From assembly GCA_018814825.1 (NCBI GenBank), contig JAHIYJ010000021.1, positions 1 through 51,437 of the forward strand: 51,437 nt of DNA, written 5' to 3'. The notes beneath the pieces were generated by a model. That model searched no databases. It worked only from the letters and a program-made list of their open reading frames with translations, and was not told the origin of the DNA. Position 1 is the first letter of the stretch. Each line of letters opens with the position of its first letter. The translations under genes and the position numbers were made by a program. This document shows, one piece after another, positions 40,313 to 49,052 of the stretch. The DNA is from Candidatus Omnitrophota bacterium. Its GTDB lineage: Bacteria > Omnitrophota > Gorgyraeia > Gorgyraeales > Gorgyraeaceae.

Positions 40313-41408
40313 GGCAAAAGCATACTCAAGGCAAAAACATCGCCTCGCGATAGCCGGGCTGATCCTGCCACCTGTTATCCTATCCGTCTTCCTGGCTTCA
40401 GGGCTCTCTTCTTATATAAAAAACATGTCCATGGCCATCCCGGCCAATGATTATCTAAGCCTTGTCATTTTCTCTCTCCTGACAGGGGCCGCTTACTACG
40501 CGGTTAACCTGCCTTTGAAGTATTACTCGGGGTTCACGCTGGAACACAAGTACGGCCTCTCAAATCAAACCCAAAAAGACTGGATCAAAAGAGAGGCGAA
40601 AAAGTCTGTCATATCCTTTATTATAAGCATGCCGGTCGTCATCTCGGTTTACTCGTTTATAAGGCACTGGCCGCTCCACTGGTGGCTCCTTACAGCCGCG
40701 CTGTGGTTTTTTATCTCTGTCCTGCTGGCCAAATTCGCGCCTTTATTAATCGTGCCGCTTTTCTATAAATACTCCCCCATAAAAGACTCATCCCTGAAGG
40801 ACAAGCTGGTCCGCCTTGCCGCCAGGGCCGGGTTCAGAGCTGAAGGCGTATACGAGATAGACATAAGCAGGGACACAAAAAAGGCCAATGCCGCGGTCAT
40901 AGGGCTGGGGAAACAGAAAAGGATAGTATTGTGCGACACCTTGCTGCGAAACTTTACTGAGCCTGAGATAGAAGCTGTAATGGCCCATGAACTCGGCCAC
41001 CACAAAAAACAGCATAATCTCAAGTTTATCATCTTCGGCGGCGTCTCTATCCTCGCAACATTTTTCATAACCAACCTGCTATTTCTAAAATTACACGGGG
41101 TTTTCTGGAATGACCTCTTATTGAGTGGCTTTGAGTCGCTCGTCCTTATTTACGCTATTATCGCGGCGCTGAACATAATCAGCCTGCCTTTACAGAACAT
41201 GTTCTCAAGGAAGCTGGAAAAAGAGGCGGACCAGTTCGCGCTTGAGACCACGGGCGATAAGGACGCCTTCATATCCACCATGAAAAAACTCGCTAGCCAG
41301 AACCTGGCGGACACGGCCCCGGGCAGATTCTGTGAGATAGTGCTGTACAGCCATCCGCCGATATCAAGGAGAATTTCTTTTGCAGAATCATTCCAAAGAA
41401 AAAAGTAA
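40299..41408 (+). CDS. M48 membrane metallopeptidase (Ste24/CAAX protease type)
   Basis: A 369-residue multi-pass membrane protease. The zinc motif is HELGHH (His230, Glu231, His234), with the third ligand Glu in RKLEKEADQFAL. The N-terminal half has 4 membrane helices and FTLEHKYGLSNQTQKDWIKR, matching Ste24-like proteins. YSHPPISRRISFAE is the conserved end. Probably acts in membrane protein quality control. Confidence 0.93.
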   Translation: MLQDKAKAYSRQKHRLAIAGLILPPVILSVFLASGLSSYIKNMSMAIPANDYLSLVIFSLLTGAAYYAVNLPLKYYSGFTLEHKYGLSNQTQKDWIKREAKKSVISFIISMPVVISVYSFIRHWPLHWWLLTAALWFFISVLLAKFAPLLIVPLFYKYSPIKDSSLKDKLVRLAARAGFRAEGVYEIDISRDTKKANAAVIGLGKQKRIVLCDTLLRNFTEPEIEAVMAHELGHHKKQHNLKFIIFGGVSILATFFITNLLFLKLHGVFWNDLLLSGFESLVLIYAIIAALNIISLPLQNMFSRKLEKEADQFALETTGDKDAFISTMKKLASQNLADTAPGRFCEIVLYSHPPISRRISFAESFQRKK

Positions 41409-42456
41409 GGTATATATCAGGAGGATCAGCGATTGGTCATCGGCGGAGGCCGTAAGCGAGGCCCTCGCGTCAGTATGGCTTAAAATGGACGGGAACAGCC
41501 TTGTGAAAAAAGATGACTTCCTGGGCATCAAACTGACTTTCGGCGAAGAAGGGGCGTCCGGATACATAAAATCAGGCTGGCTCAAGGGGCTCACGGCATT
41601 ACTGAGGGAGAAGACAGAGAATCTCTTTACAATAGAGACGAATACGCTCTACAGGGAGAAGAGATCCAACGCTGTCGGCCACCTGCAGGTGGCGTACGCC
41701 CATGGATACGGCATAAGCCAATCCGGCATGCCCGTGATAATAGCGGATGGCTTGCACGGCAGAAACAGCCAGAACATAGCCATAAGGGCGGAACATTTCG
41801 AAAACGTCAAGATCGCCAAGGCTGTATGCGAGACAGATTTCCTTTTATGCCTTTCCCACGCCACAGGACATTGCCAGACAGGTCTGGCGGCCGCTCTTAA
41901 GAACCTGGGCATGGGCTGTGCGGCCCGCGCCGGGAAACTAGCCCAGCACTCAAAGACCCTGCCGGAGATAACAGTCGCTAAGTGCATAGGCTGCGGGGAA
42001 TGCATGAAGATATGCCCGGCCAACGCAATAGGGATCAAAAAGAAAAAGGCCATACTGGTCAAGGAAAGGTGTATCGGCTGCGGGGAATGCACGGTAATAT
42101 GCAGGTCCGGCGCCATAGAAATTAAATATGACGAAAACGCTATAAAGCTGCAGGAAAAAATGGTAGAATATGCTTTAGGGGTAAAAGAGGCCCTTGGGTC
42201 AAGGCTGGCTTGCCTGAACCTTTTGTACGGCGTTACGAAAAACTGCGACTGCATGTCAAAAGGCGAAGAACCCATAGTGCCCGACATCGGTATCCTGGGC
42301 AGCTTGGACCCTGTGGCAATAGACAAGGCGACTCTAGACCTCTTAGGCGAAAACACCTTAAAGGGTATATACCCTGAGATCGACCTGGAAGCCCAGATAA
42401 GGCACGCGGAAAAAATAAAGCTAGGACTTTCCGATTACGAACTTATAGAGTTATAG
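41380..42456 (+). CDS. DUF362 protein with two 4Fe-4S clusters
   Basis: A 358-residue protein. It has an N-terminal DUF362 domain (GIKLTFGEEGASGYIKSGWL, IIADGLHGRN, SHATGHCQTGLAAALKNLGM) with an inserted bacterial-type ferredoxin domain, CIGCGECMKICPANAIG and CIGCGECTVICRSGAIE, binding two 4Fe-4S clusters. The C-terminal part returns to DUF362 (IGILGSLDPVAIDKATLDL). The electron partner is unknown. Start is TTG 41380 with AAGGAG 8 bases upstream, inside the end of the M48 gene. Confidence 0.9.
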   Translation: MQNHSKEKSKVYIRRISDWSSAEAVSEALASVWLKMDGNSLVKKDDFLGIKLTFGEEGASGYIKSGWLKGLTALLREKTENLFTIETNTLYREKRSNAVGHLQVAYAHGYGISQSGMPVIIADGLHGRNSQNIAIRAEHFENVKIAKAVCETDFLLCLSHATGHCQTGLAAALKNLGMGCAARAGKLAQHSKTLPEITVAKCIGCGECMKICPANAIGIKKKKAILVKERCIGCGECTVICRSGAIEIKYDENAIKLQEKMVEYALGVKEALGSRLACLNLLYGVTKNCDCMSKGEEPIVPDIGILGSLDPVAIDKATLDLLGENTLKGIYPEIDLEAQIRHAEKIKLGLSDYELIEL

Positions 42457-42458
42457 CC

Positions 42459-42932
42459 ATGTATCTGATCTATACTTTGGTCCTGATGGTGCTCCTGGTA
42501 ATACTGTTACTCCTTTTCGATGAGGAAAGGAGATTCAGAAATAGCATAACGCATGGGCTCGCGAGTAAATTCTGGATATTGAGGGAGAGGAGACGTTTTG
42601 TAAGGTTTAAGGAAGAGATGAAGATACGCTATGCCTTCAAAATAAACCCCTCTACTGTACTTGAATCAAAGACAGCGGACGTGTCAAGAAAAGGCCTCTG
42701 TATCGTCACCTATGAAAAGCTCAAAAAGAACACGGCTATGGACATGGATATAGAGGTGCCCGGCTTCTCAAAGCCTATACACATGGCCGGACAGGTCATG
42801 TGGACAAAAGAGCTCAAGGCATTTGACGAAAAAGGAAGGCGTCTTTTCTACGCCGGCATAAAGTTTTTTAAGATAAGCCCTGAACATGAAGCTGTATTTT
42901 TGGCGCATCTGAATAACCTGAAGCCATATTGA
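42459..42932 (+). CDS. PilZ domain protein 4, membrane-anchored
   Basis: A 157-residue protein, the only PilZ protein here with a membrane helix (residues 3-20, LIYTLVLMVLLVILLLLF). A linker of about 24 residues leads to the PilZ domain with Arg45-RFV-Arg49 and Asp74-Val-Ser76-Arg-Lys-Gly79. This places cyclic di-GMP sensing at the inner membrane. It starts 2 bases after the DUF362 gene. Confidence 0.9.
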   Translation: MYLIYTLVLMVLLVILLLLFDEERRFRNSITHGLASKFWILRERRRFVRFKEEMKIRYAFKINPSTVLESKTADVSRKGLCIVTYEKLKKNTAMDMDIEVPGFSKPIHMAGQVMWTKELKAFDEKGRRLFYAGIKFFKISPEHEAVFLAHLNNLKPY

Positions 42933-42946
42933 GGCAGCGTTCTCTT

Positions 42947-43717
42947 ATGGAAATAACCCTGATAGGCACTGGAACAGGAACACCGTCCATACGCAGGAAC
43001 CCGGCGTGTGTGTTGTTCAGGCTCGGCGACAAAAACGCGGTTTTTGACAGCGGTCCGGGCACGCTCAGGAGCCTTTTGTCAACGGGCGTGGAGCATAAAA
43101 ATATAGACCTTCTATTTTATACCCACCTGCACCTGGACCATATCTCGGATTTCTCGGTAATCCTTTTCGCCGCGAAAATACCCCCTGAAATAAGAAAAAA
43201 CCCTCTCTATGTCTACGGCCCCACAGGCCTGAAAGACTACCATAAGAAAATAAAAGCTCTCTATGGGGACACGCTCTCCGCGGATTCATATAAACTTATC
43301 CTTGAAGAGATAGAAAATAAAGAACTGGGCATCGAAGGTTTTACGATCCTGACAAAAACCCTGGAGCACCACGGTGGAGGCATGGGCTACAGGATAACCG
43401 CGCCGGGCGGGAAAATAGCTGTCTATACAGGCGATACGGATTATTGCGAGGCCGCGGTGGAGCTCTCCAGAGACGCCGACATCCTGATAGCCGAGTGCTC
43501 CTTCCCTGAGGAAATGAAAATGAAAGGCCACCTGACGCCTGAAAGCGCTGCCAGGATCGCGAACGAAGCAGGAGTTAAAAAACTAGTCCTCACGCATATG
43601 TATCCCATTTGCGACAATTACGACCTGGTCTCCGCCTGCGAGAAGGCCTTCAAAGGAGAGATTATTGTCGGAGAAGACCGGATGAAATTCGAACTGAAAC
43701 AGGAGGTCCTGCTGTGA
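42947..43717 (+). CDS. Metallo-beta-lactamase-fold hydrolase (RNase Z-like)
   Basis: A 256-residue protein from ATG 42947 (MEITLIGTGTGTPSIRRNPA). The in-frame TTG at 42929 overlaps the upstream stop and adds six atypical residues. Metal motif THLHLDHISD, then the later ligands ITKTLEHHGGGMGY, VYTGDTDYCEAAV and LTHMYP. It resembles RNase Z/arylsulfatase-type enzymes, but the tRNA-specific exosite arm is not evident, so the substrate is open. The GTGA overlap joins it to PilZ gene 5. Confidence 0.88.
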   Translation: MEITLIGTGTGTPSIRRNPACVLFRLGDKNAVFDSGPGTLRSLLSTGVEHKNIDLLFYTHLHLDHISDFSVILFAAKIPPEIRKNPLYVYGPTGLKDYHKKIKALYGDTLSADSYKLILEEIENKELGIEGFTILTKTLEHHGGGMGYRITAPGGKIAVYTGDTDYCEAAVELSRDADILIAECSFPEEMKMKGHLTPESAARIANEAGVKKLVLTHMYPICDNYDLVSACEKAFKGEIIVGEDRMKFELKQEVLL

Positions 43718-44073
43718 TAGAGGAAAGAAGGAGATACTTCAGGTTGGATACTGACATCGGCTTTACCTATAAGATAAAGGACATTTTAACTCCATGGGAG
43801 AAAGCCATAACCAAGAACATAAGCCCGGGCGGCATAAGGGGCCTGGTGGGCCGCTCCATAAAAAAGGGCGACTGGTTGGAGCTGAATATAACCTTGCCTT
43901 CCATGGAAACCCCCATGCCGGCCATAGGGAAGGTCATATGGACAGCGGACGAAAAAGCTGGTAAAATAGACGCTGGTATCAAGTTTGAGGAAATAGAACC
44001 GGAACTGAAAAATAAATTTCTTGAACACATATGCGAACTCATGTTTTCCGAGTTAGAAAGGCTCAGGATGTAA
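43714..44073 (+). CDS. PilZ domain protein 5
   Basis: A 119-residue PilZ domain. Start is GTG 43714 with AGGAGG 7 bases upstream; a longer frame to 43609 is the shadow of the upstream gene. Arg6-RYF-Arg10 and Asn35-Ile-Ser37-Pro-Gly-Gly40 form the cyclic di-GMP site. Translation is probably coupled to the metallo-hydrolase through the GTGA overlap. Confidence 0.88.
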   Translation: MIEERRRYFRLDTDIGFTYKIKDILTPWEKAITKNISPGGIRGLVGRSIKKGDWLELNITLPSMETPMPAIGKVIWTADEKAGKIDAGIKFEEIEPELKNKFLEHICELMFSELERLRM

Positions 44074-44074
44074 T

Positions 44075-44395
44075 ATGATATCTTTCGATGATTTCAAAAA
44101 AATAGGGCTGAAGATCGCGCGGATAAAAGAGGTAAAAGATCATCCTAACGCAGACAAGCTCTATATATTAAAAGTAGACCTGGGCAGTGAGGAGAGAGAA
44201 GTTGTAGCCGGGATAAAAAAGGCTTATTCCCCTGAGGAACTAAAAGGCAGGCTCGTGATCATGGTAGATAACTTGCAGCCAGCCACTATAAGGGGAGTAG
44301 AGAGTAACGGCATGGTGCTGGCCAGCCAGGACGGGGATAAATTGGCCATCCTGAGCCCGGACAAAGATATTTCTCCGGGGTCGATAGTAAAGTAA
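44075..44395 (+). CDS. Stand-alone tRNA-binding domain protein (MetG C-terminal/CsaA type)
   Basis: A 106-residue OB-fold tRNA-binding domain: FKKIGLKIARIKEVKDHPNA, DKLYILKVDLGSEEREVVAG and LQPATIRGVESNGMVLASQD. It corresponds to the C-terminal domain of methionyl-tRNA synthetase or to CsaA. It may act as a separate beta subunit of MetRS. Its stop overlaps the start of the next gene by one base. Confidence 0.9.
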   Translation: MISFDDFKKIGLKIARIKEVKDHPNADKLYILKVDLGSEEREVVAGIKKAYSPEELKGRLVIMVDNLQPATIRGVESNGMVLASQDGDKLAILSPDKDISPGSIVK

Positions 44396-44937
44396 TGGTC
44401 ATAGGTCTTACTGGCCCAAATGCCTCGGGTAAAGACGAGGCTGCGAGATATCTGAAGGAAAAAGGTTTTGAGTGCCATTCTCTCTCCGACATACTGAGAG
44501 AGGAAGCGGACAGGTCGGGAATAGAGCCTGTGCGGGAAAATCTCATCCGCCTCGGGAATGACATGAGGCGGGAAAAAGGCCCGGCAGTGCTGGCTATCCG
44601 CGCGATAAAAAAACTCTCCGGCGGGAAAAATCATATAGTGGATTCCATCAGGAATCCCGCGGAGATAGAGGCGCTCCGGGGCGTTAAAGGTTTTACGCTT
44701 ATTATAGGAATAGACGCCCCCGCGGAGATCAGGTTTAAAAGGAGCCTTGAGCGTGGAAGGTCCGGAGACGCCCTGACCCTGGAAGAATTTATCGAAAAAG
44801 AGGAAAAGGAAAACAGGTCAAGCGCTGAGAACCAGCAGCTTAAAAAATGTCTCGGGATGGCGGATATAGTGCTAACGAACGACTCCACTGTCAACGAGCT
44901 GCGCAAAAAAATAGATGAAGCAATCAAGAAGGCCTGA
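44395..44937 (+). CDS. P-loop nucleotide/dephospho-CoA kinase-like protein
   Basis: A 180-residue P-loop kinase of unknown substrate. Phosphate loop GLTGPNASGKDEAARYL. LSDILREEADRSG and IVDSIRNPAEIEALRGVKGF match the lid and substrate regions of the AAA_18/dephospho-CoA-kinase-like group, which also includes (d)NMP kinase-like proteins fused to dCMP deaminase in other lineages. It overlaps the dCMP deaminase gene by 23 bases, which favours a nucleotide role. Confidence 0.78.
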   Translation: MVIGLTGPNASGKDEAARYLKEKGFECHSLSDILREEADRSGIEPVRENLIRLGNDMRREKGPAVLAIRAIKKLSGGKNHIVDSIRNPAEIEALRGVKGFTLIIGIDAPAEIRFKRSLERGRSGDALTLEEFIEKEEKENRSSAENQQLKKCLGMADIVLTNDSTVNELRKKIDEAIKKA

Positions 44938-45397
44938 CTGGGACGAGTATTTCTTAAAACTGTCATACCTTGTGGCTGAGCGGTCCACATGCGTAAGGCA
45001 TCATGTGGGAGCCGTGATAGTAAGGAATAAGCGTATACTGACCGCGGGCTACAACGGCGCGGCTAGCGGGGTAAAAGATTGCCTCCAGCTTGGCTGCATG
45101 AGGAACGAAAAAGGCATACCGTCCGGGGAACGCCATGAGATATGCCGGGCGATCCACGCTGAGCAGAACGCGATAATACAGGCGGGCCTGCACGGTATAA
45201 ACATCGCGGACAGCACGGTCTATTGCACTCATTCGCCCTGTATCCTGTGCGCGAAGATGCTGGTGAACTGCAGGATAAAGAGATTTGTCACCAGCGGGAA
45301 ATACTCGGACAATAGCTTCCGACAGCTTTTTAAAGAGGCCGGAGTGGAGTTTAAGGTAATAAAACGGCCGAAACTTAGCATAACAAACCTGGACTGA
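44915..45397 (+). CDS. dCMP deaminase
   Basis: Deaminates dCMP to dUMP for thymidylate synthesis. It has 160 residues of the ComEB-type. Zinc motifs are CRAIHAEQNAIIQAG (HAE) and THSPCILCAKMLVNC (PCxxC). N-terminal RPDWDEYFLKLSYLVAERST and KDCLQLGCMRNEKGIPSGERHEIC are typical of the short deaminase. The ATG lies within the end of the kinase gene. Confidence 0.93.
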   Translation: MKQSRRPDWDEYFLKLSYLVAERSTCVRHHVGAVIVRNKRILTAGYNGAASGVKDCLQLGCMRNEKGIPSGERHEICRAIHAEQNAIIQAGLHGINIADSTVYCTHSPCILCAKMLVNCRIKRFVTSGKYSDNSFRQLFKEAGVEFKVIKRPKLSITNLD

Positions 45398-45400
45398 GCC

Positions 45401-45757
45401 ATGAGAGAAAAAAGAAAATTCATAAGGTTTAATATCTCGCTGAAGACAATCTACATCCTTCAGAGGGAGCCAAAGGTTGAGAAGATGGGCATTACAAAAG
45501 ACGTCAGCGCGGGCGGCGTACAGCTCTTAACCGAGGAAAAGCTCAATGTAGGCGATAAGATAGGGCTCAAGTTTTTTATACCCGAGGCGTTAAACCCGGC
45601 TCACCTGAACGGGATCGTCCTGTGGTCAAAGCTGGTATCGACCGGGACAAAGCCCTCTTACGGCGCCGGCATAGAATTTATTGACATAGAGGAAGACAAT
45701 AAGAATACTTTTTTAAAATTCCTGTGTGATCTGATGTATAGAAAGATAGGAAAATAG
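45401..45757 (+). CDS. PilZ domain protein 6
   Basis: A 118-residue PilZ domain: Arg5-KFI-Arg9 and Asp34-Val-Ser36-Ala-Gly-Gly39, closed by LNGIVLWSKL and YGAGIEFIDI. It starts 3 bases after the dCMP deaminase stop, in the same operon. Confidence 0.88.
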   Translation: MREKRKFIRFNISLKTIYILQREPKVEKMGITKDVSAGGVQLLTEEKLNVGDKIGLKFFIPEALNPAHLNGIVLWSKLVSTGTKPSYGAGIEFIDIEEDNKNTFLKFLCDLMYRKIGK

Positions 45758-45773
45758 TCCGAGAGGAGACACA

Positions 45774-46226
45774 ATGGGGGATATCAGTAAAAAAATAGCG
45801 AATGACCTGAAAGAGGCCATAAAAAATAAGTTTGCGGCAAAGACGTCCACCCTTCGCATGGTCACGGCCTCTATCCAGAACCTCCTGATAGAGAAAAAAG
45901 TAACTGAGCTGGAGGACAGCGACTTAATGAAGATACTGGCTAAACAGATAAAACAGCACCAGGACTCCATAGAAAGCTTTAAAAAAGGAGGGAGGGCCGA
46001 CCTGGTGAAAAAAGAGGAAGAAGAGCTCGTGATATTGAAATCATATTTGCCCGAAGGTTTGAGCGAGGAAGAAACAAAAAAAATAGCCCAGAAAGTAATA
46101 ACTGAAACAGGGGCGAGCTCCAAGGCGGACTTCGGCAGGGTCATGAAGGCTGTCATGCAGGAATCAAAAGGCAGGGCGGACGGAAAACTCGTCAGTTCGA
46201 TCGTACAGAGTTTGCTAAAGGGATAA
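45774..46226 (+). CDS. GatB/YqeY domain protein
   Basis: A 150-residue protein matching the YqeY family, related to the tail domain of the GatB subunit of tRNA amidotransferase: KKIANDLKEAIKNKFAAKTS, LRMVTASIQNLLIEKKV, ILAKQIKQHQDSIESFKKGG, LKSYLPEGLSEEE and MQESKGRADGKLVSSIV. A GAGGAG ribosome site is present. Its exact function is unknown. Confidence 0.93.
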   Translation: MGDISKKIANDLKEAIKNKFAAKTSTLRMVTASIQNLLIEKKVTELEDSDLMKILAKQIKQHQDSIESFKKGGRADLVKKEEEELVILKSYLPEGLSEEETKKIAQKVITETGASSKADFGRVMKAVMQESKGRADGKLVSSIVQSLLKG

Positions 46227-46227
46227 A

Positions 46228-47136
46228 ATGCGCTTAAAACTTTTTCCAGCGGTTATTATATTGGCATTCTCCTTAACGGGCTGCGCCACAATGTACAACC
46301 CCGCGACGGAGCAGAAAGAGTTTATTTTTATAACGACTCCTGTCGAGGTGTCCCTGGGCAATATGCTCGCGTCCCGGGTATCCAGGGATTTCAAGATAAG
46401 CAAAGACCCTCTGATGAACAGCCGCGTGAAAGAGATAGGCGATAAAGTCGCGGCCGTATCGGACAGGAAGGACCTGAAATATAAGTTTGCCGTAATAGAC
46501 GATGACAGCCTGAACGCCTTCACTACTCCCGGAGGCTATCTTTATGTAAACTCGGGTGTCCTTGAAAAGTCCACTGACGATGAACTGGCGTGTGTTATAG
46601 GCCATGAGATAGGGCATGTCGCGGCAAGGCACGTCGCTAAGAAACTGCAGGCCCAGATAGGGTATGATATCTTAATGAATATCGCGGCCAGAAAAACCGG
46701 GATAGCGGAACTGCGTAAGGCTGCGTCCATAAGCTATGATCTCATTATGCTCGGATACTCAAGGAAAGACGAGCTCTTGAGTGACAGACTGGGCGTAAAA
46801 TACGCCTACAAGTCCGGCTATGACCCGTACGCCATGATATCTTTCCTGAAAAAGATCCAGGACGCCAAGGAAGAGCAGATGGGGTTCGTTTTTCTGCGCA
46901 GCCACCCTTATACGGCGGACAGGATAAAAAAGCTTCAGCAGCAGATACCCTTTATAATAGAAAGGGCACGGAAACAAACCGGTAATATCTCCGTTGCTCG
47001 GAACCAGAAAGACACGGTGTCATCATCCGCGGAACCGGAAGAAAAAAGGCCGTTAAAGGTCATGTGTCCGGTATGCAGGAGAATATACCCGGGCAGCACC
47101 AGGTATTGCCCTTATGACGGCACGGAGTTGAAATGA
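46228..47136 (+). CDS. M48 lipoprotein metallopeptidase with zinc-ribbon tail
   Basis: A 302-residue periplasmic protease of the BepA/LoiP type. Lipobox LTGC puts the lipid on Cys19. The zinc motif is HEIGH (His126, Glu127, His130), with the third ligand Glu in SRKDELLSDRLG. FLRSHPYTADRIKKLQQQ is typical of the group. The last 23 residues are an added zinc ribbon, Cys280-x2-Cys283-x10-Cys294 then CPYDGTELK. This has the same spacing and ending as the tail of the glycine-zipper lipoprotein at 1294. Confidence 0.92.
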   Translation: MRLKLFPAVIILAFSLTGCATMYNPATEQKEFIFITTPVEVSLGNMLASRVSRDFKISKDPLMNSRVKEIGDKVAAVSDRKDLKYKFAVIDDDSLNAFTTPGGYLYVNSGVLEKSTDDELACVIGHEIGHVAARHVAKKLQAQIGYDILMNIAARKTGIAELRKAASISYDLIMLGYSRKDELLSDRLGVKYAYKSGYDPYAMISFLKKIQDAKEEQMGFVFLRSHPYTADRIKKLQQQIPFIIERARKQTGNISVARNQKDTVSSSAEPEEKRPLKVMCPVCRRIYPGSTRYCPYDGTELK

Positions 47137-47170
47137 AGGTTGTAGGCCACACAGTAGCCTTCAAAGAGGA

Positions 47171-47272
47171 TGGTTTACGGGTATAGAAACTGGTTAAGAA
47201 GTTAGGAGGAGAAGATAGATGCTGGATATCAAGCTTCCAGCATCCACTTCCAGCCTCCTAACCAGCTTCCAC
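47171..47272. repeat. 102-base imperfect palindromic repeat, copy B
   Basis: Full-length match to 3658-3759. The best conserved part is the right half, CACTTCCAGCCTCCTAACCA, with TGGATATCAAG in the centre. Here it lies wholly between genes, between the M48 lipoprotein gene and PilZ gene 7. Confidence 0.75.
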
Positions 47273-47311
47273 TGTGACGCCCTAAAAAGATGTACAGAGA
47301 GGGGGTAGATT

Positions 47312-47677
47312 ATGCACCTAAGTATTGATAATAGGCTCTTTGCCCGCGTGGACGGGGAACTTGGAGTCAGGTACAGCCCGCAGGGCAGCGACAGGGAATA
47401 CTGCACCACGACCAAAAATATCAGCGGAGGAGGGGTGAGGATGTCCCTGCTGAAAAAGCTGGAGCCCGGGACCGTGCTTGACCTTGAGATATTCAAATAT
47501 AACACTGACCTTAAGGCGGTATGCAGAGGCAAAGTCGCCTGGATATGGGGCGAGCCCATGAGCAGGGAAAAAAATCAGCTCTTTGAGGCGGGTATAAGTT
47601 TCCTTAATCAGCAGCTTCTGTATATAGGGAGGCTTATAAATCATCTGGAGACGCAAAATACCGGCAATATACTATGA
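47312..47677 (+). CDS. PilZ domain protein 7
   Basis: A 121-residue PilZ domain: Arg8-LFA-Arg12 and Asn36-Ile-Ser38-Gly-Gly-Gly41, followed by CRGKVAWIWGEP and EAGISFLNQQ. AGAGAGGGGG ahead of the ATG gives a ribosome site. It overlaps PilZ gene 8 by 4 bases (ATGA). Confidence 0.87.
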   Translation: MHLSIDNRLFARVDGELGVRYSPQGSDREYCTTTKNISGGGVRMSLLKKLEPGTVLDLEIFKYNTDLKAVCRGKVAWIWGEPMSREKNQLFEAGISFLNQQLLYIGRLINHLETQNTGNIL

Positions 47678-48033
47678 AACTTCTATCAAGATTATTCGAG
47701 TTCACGAGAAAAGAAAAAGACATGTTTGTCAATGACCGCAGGGAGGCGAAGAGATACGGGATTCCTCTGAAGCTGAACTACTCAGACCCGCTCACCAAGA
47801 TTCACGGAGAATCTATCGCCAGGGATATATCGAGGCATGGCCTTAGGTTCCCCGTGAGTTCTCTGATACCAAAGGGGTCCGCGCTTGAGCTCGTAATAGA
47901 AGACCCTTACAGCAACGTGCCCATAGTTTCAAGGGCAAAGGTCACCTGGGCGGAAAAGTTCGTAGCGGGCGATGACGCTGAGGACACCTTTTACGAGATA
48001 GGGGTAAGGCTTCAAAAAAAAGGTCTTTATTGA
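47674..48033 (+). CDS. PilZ domain protein 8
   Basis: A 119-residue protein. About 20 extra N-terminal residues (MKLLSRLFEFTRKEKDMFVN, amphipathic) precede the PilZ domain with Arg23-EAK-Arg27 and Asp51-Ile-Ser53-Arg-His-Gly56. AKVTWAEKF and YEIGVRLQKKG close the fold. It forms a translationally coupled PilZ pair with the previous gene. Confidence 0.87.
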   Translation: MKLLSRLFEFTRKEKDMFVNDRREAKRYGIPLKLNYSDPLTKIHGESIARDISRHGLRFPVSSLIPKGSALELVIEDPYSNVPIVSRAKVTWAEKFVAGDDAEDTFYEIGVRLQKKGLY

Positions 48034-48039
48034 CAGATA

Positions 48040-48771
48040 ATGAAAAAGTTCTTTAGCCTGGTCCTTATTATAATAATACTGACAGCCGGAGCGGTCATAG
48101 CCCGTGACGCGATTATAAAGAGCTTTGCAGAGAAACTGGTCTTCGCCACCACAGGCATGAAGATGACCATAGGCCAGCTAAAAATGAGCGTCCCTAAGAC
48201 GTTCGTTAGCATAAAGGACATGACAGTCATGAACCCTGCTGGTTTCAAGGACAGGGTAATGCTGGACATGCCTGAGGTATACGTTGATTACAGCCTCCTC
48301 TCCCTGCTCAGAAAAAAGGTCCAACTGCGGGAACTACGCATAAACCTGAAAGAGTTTATGGTGGTAAAAAATAAAGACGGTAAGACAAATCTCGAATTTA
48401 TAAAACGCCTCAAAGATAAAAAGAAGAGCCCCAGTGAGCAAAAAAAGAAACCTGCCTCCGCGCCCGGAATGGAGATTGACACGCTCTCCCTTAAAATAGG
48501 AAAAGTCATATATAAGGACTATTCCGGCGGCGGAAATCCAATAGTGTCCGAATATAGCGTAAACATAGCCTCAAATTATAAAAACGTGAACAACCCTGAG
48601 GATCTTGTCAGGATCATAGTGGCAAAGGCCCTGATGAACACGGCGCTCGGCCGGCTTACGGATTTCAACCAGCTGAAAGACATGCCCTTAAACACGCTGG
48701 AACAGGGTAAAAACATCCTCAAAAACACAGCGGATGACCTGAAAAACATCATAAAATCGCCTTTTAAATAA
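48040..48771 (+). CDS. AsmA-like membrane-anchored envelope protein
   Basis: A 243-residue protein. An N-terminal signal anchor (residues 4-22, FFSLVLIIIILTAGAVIA) is followed by VFATTGMKMTIGQLKMSVPK, MLDMPEVYVDYSLLSLLRKK and LRELRINLKEFMVVKNKDGK. This repeats the pattern at the start of AsmA-family lipid-transport proteins. The body is much shorter than AsmA (about 600). The assignment to that superfamily rests on pattern only. Confidence 0.68.
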   Translation: MKKFFSLVLIIIILTAGAVIARDAIIKSFAEKLVFATTGMKMTIGQLKMSVPKTFVSIKDMTVMNPAGFKDRVMLDMPEVYVDYSLLSLLRKKVQLRELRINLKEFMVVKNKDGKTNLEFIKRLKDKKKSPSEQKKKPASAPGMEIDTLSLKIGKVIYKDYSGGGNPIVSEYSVNIASNYKNVNNPEDLVRIIVAKALMNTALGRLTDFNQLKDMPLNTLEQGKNILKNTADDLKNIIKSPFK

Positions 48772-48806
48772 CGAGAGGAAGAAGCTACCCAAAAAAGACA
48801 AATAGC

Positions 48807-49052
48807 GTGCGTTTTATCTCTTATCATACATCAGGTTTCTGGCATTTCATGGTTCTGGCTATCCCGGTACTGGTCTTTTTCTTTTTTTACCTGTGCTGGT
48901 TTAAAAAATACGGCAAAAAGATAGAACAGTTTCACACGTATTACCTGGCCTCGCAGGTCATTATAGTCTATGTATTCGTTTTTTTTACCTATCTTTTTTT
49001 CGGCTTGAGGCTTTTGTATATATTTAACCTATGGAGGCAGGCCTATGAATAA
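48807..49052 (+). CDS. Small membrane protein of unknown function
   Basis: An 81-residue protein, probably from GTG 48807. It has two hydrophobic helices (about 14-31 and 48-73), joined by a basic loop FKKYGKKIEQFHTYY. Rich in Phe and Tyr. It overlaps the next gene by 8 bases, which supports it being real. I do not recognise a family. Confidence 0.55.
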   Translation: MRFISYHTSGFWHFMVLAIPVLVFFFFYLCWFKKYGKKIEQFHTYYLASQVIIVYVFVFFTYLFFGLRLLYIFNLWRQAYE

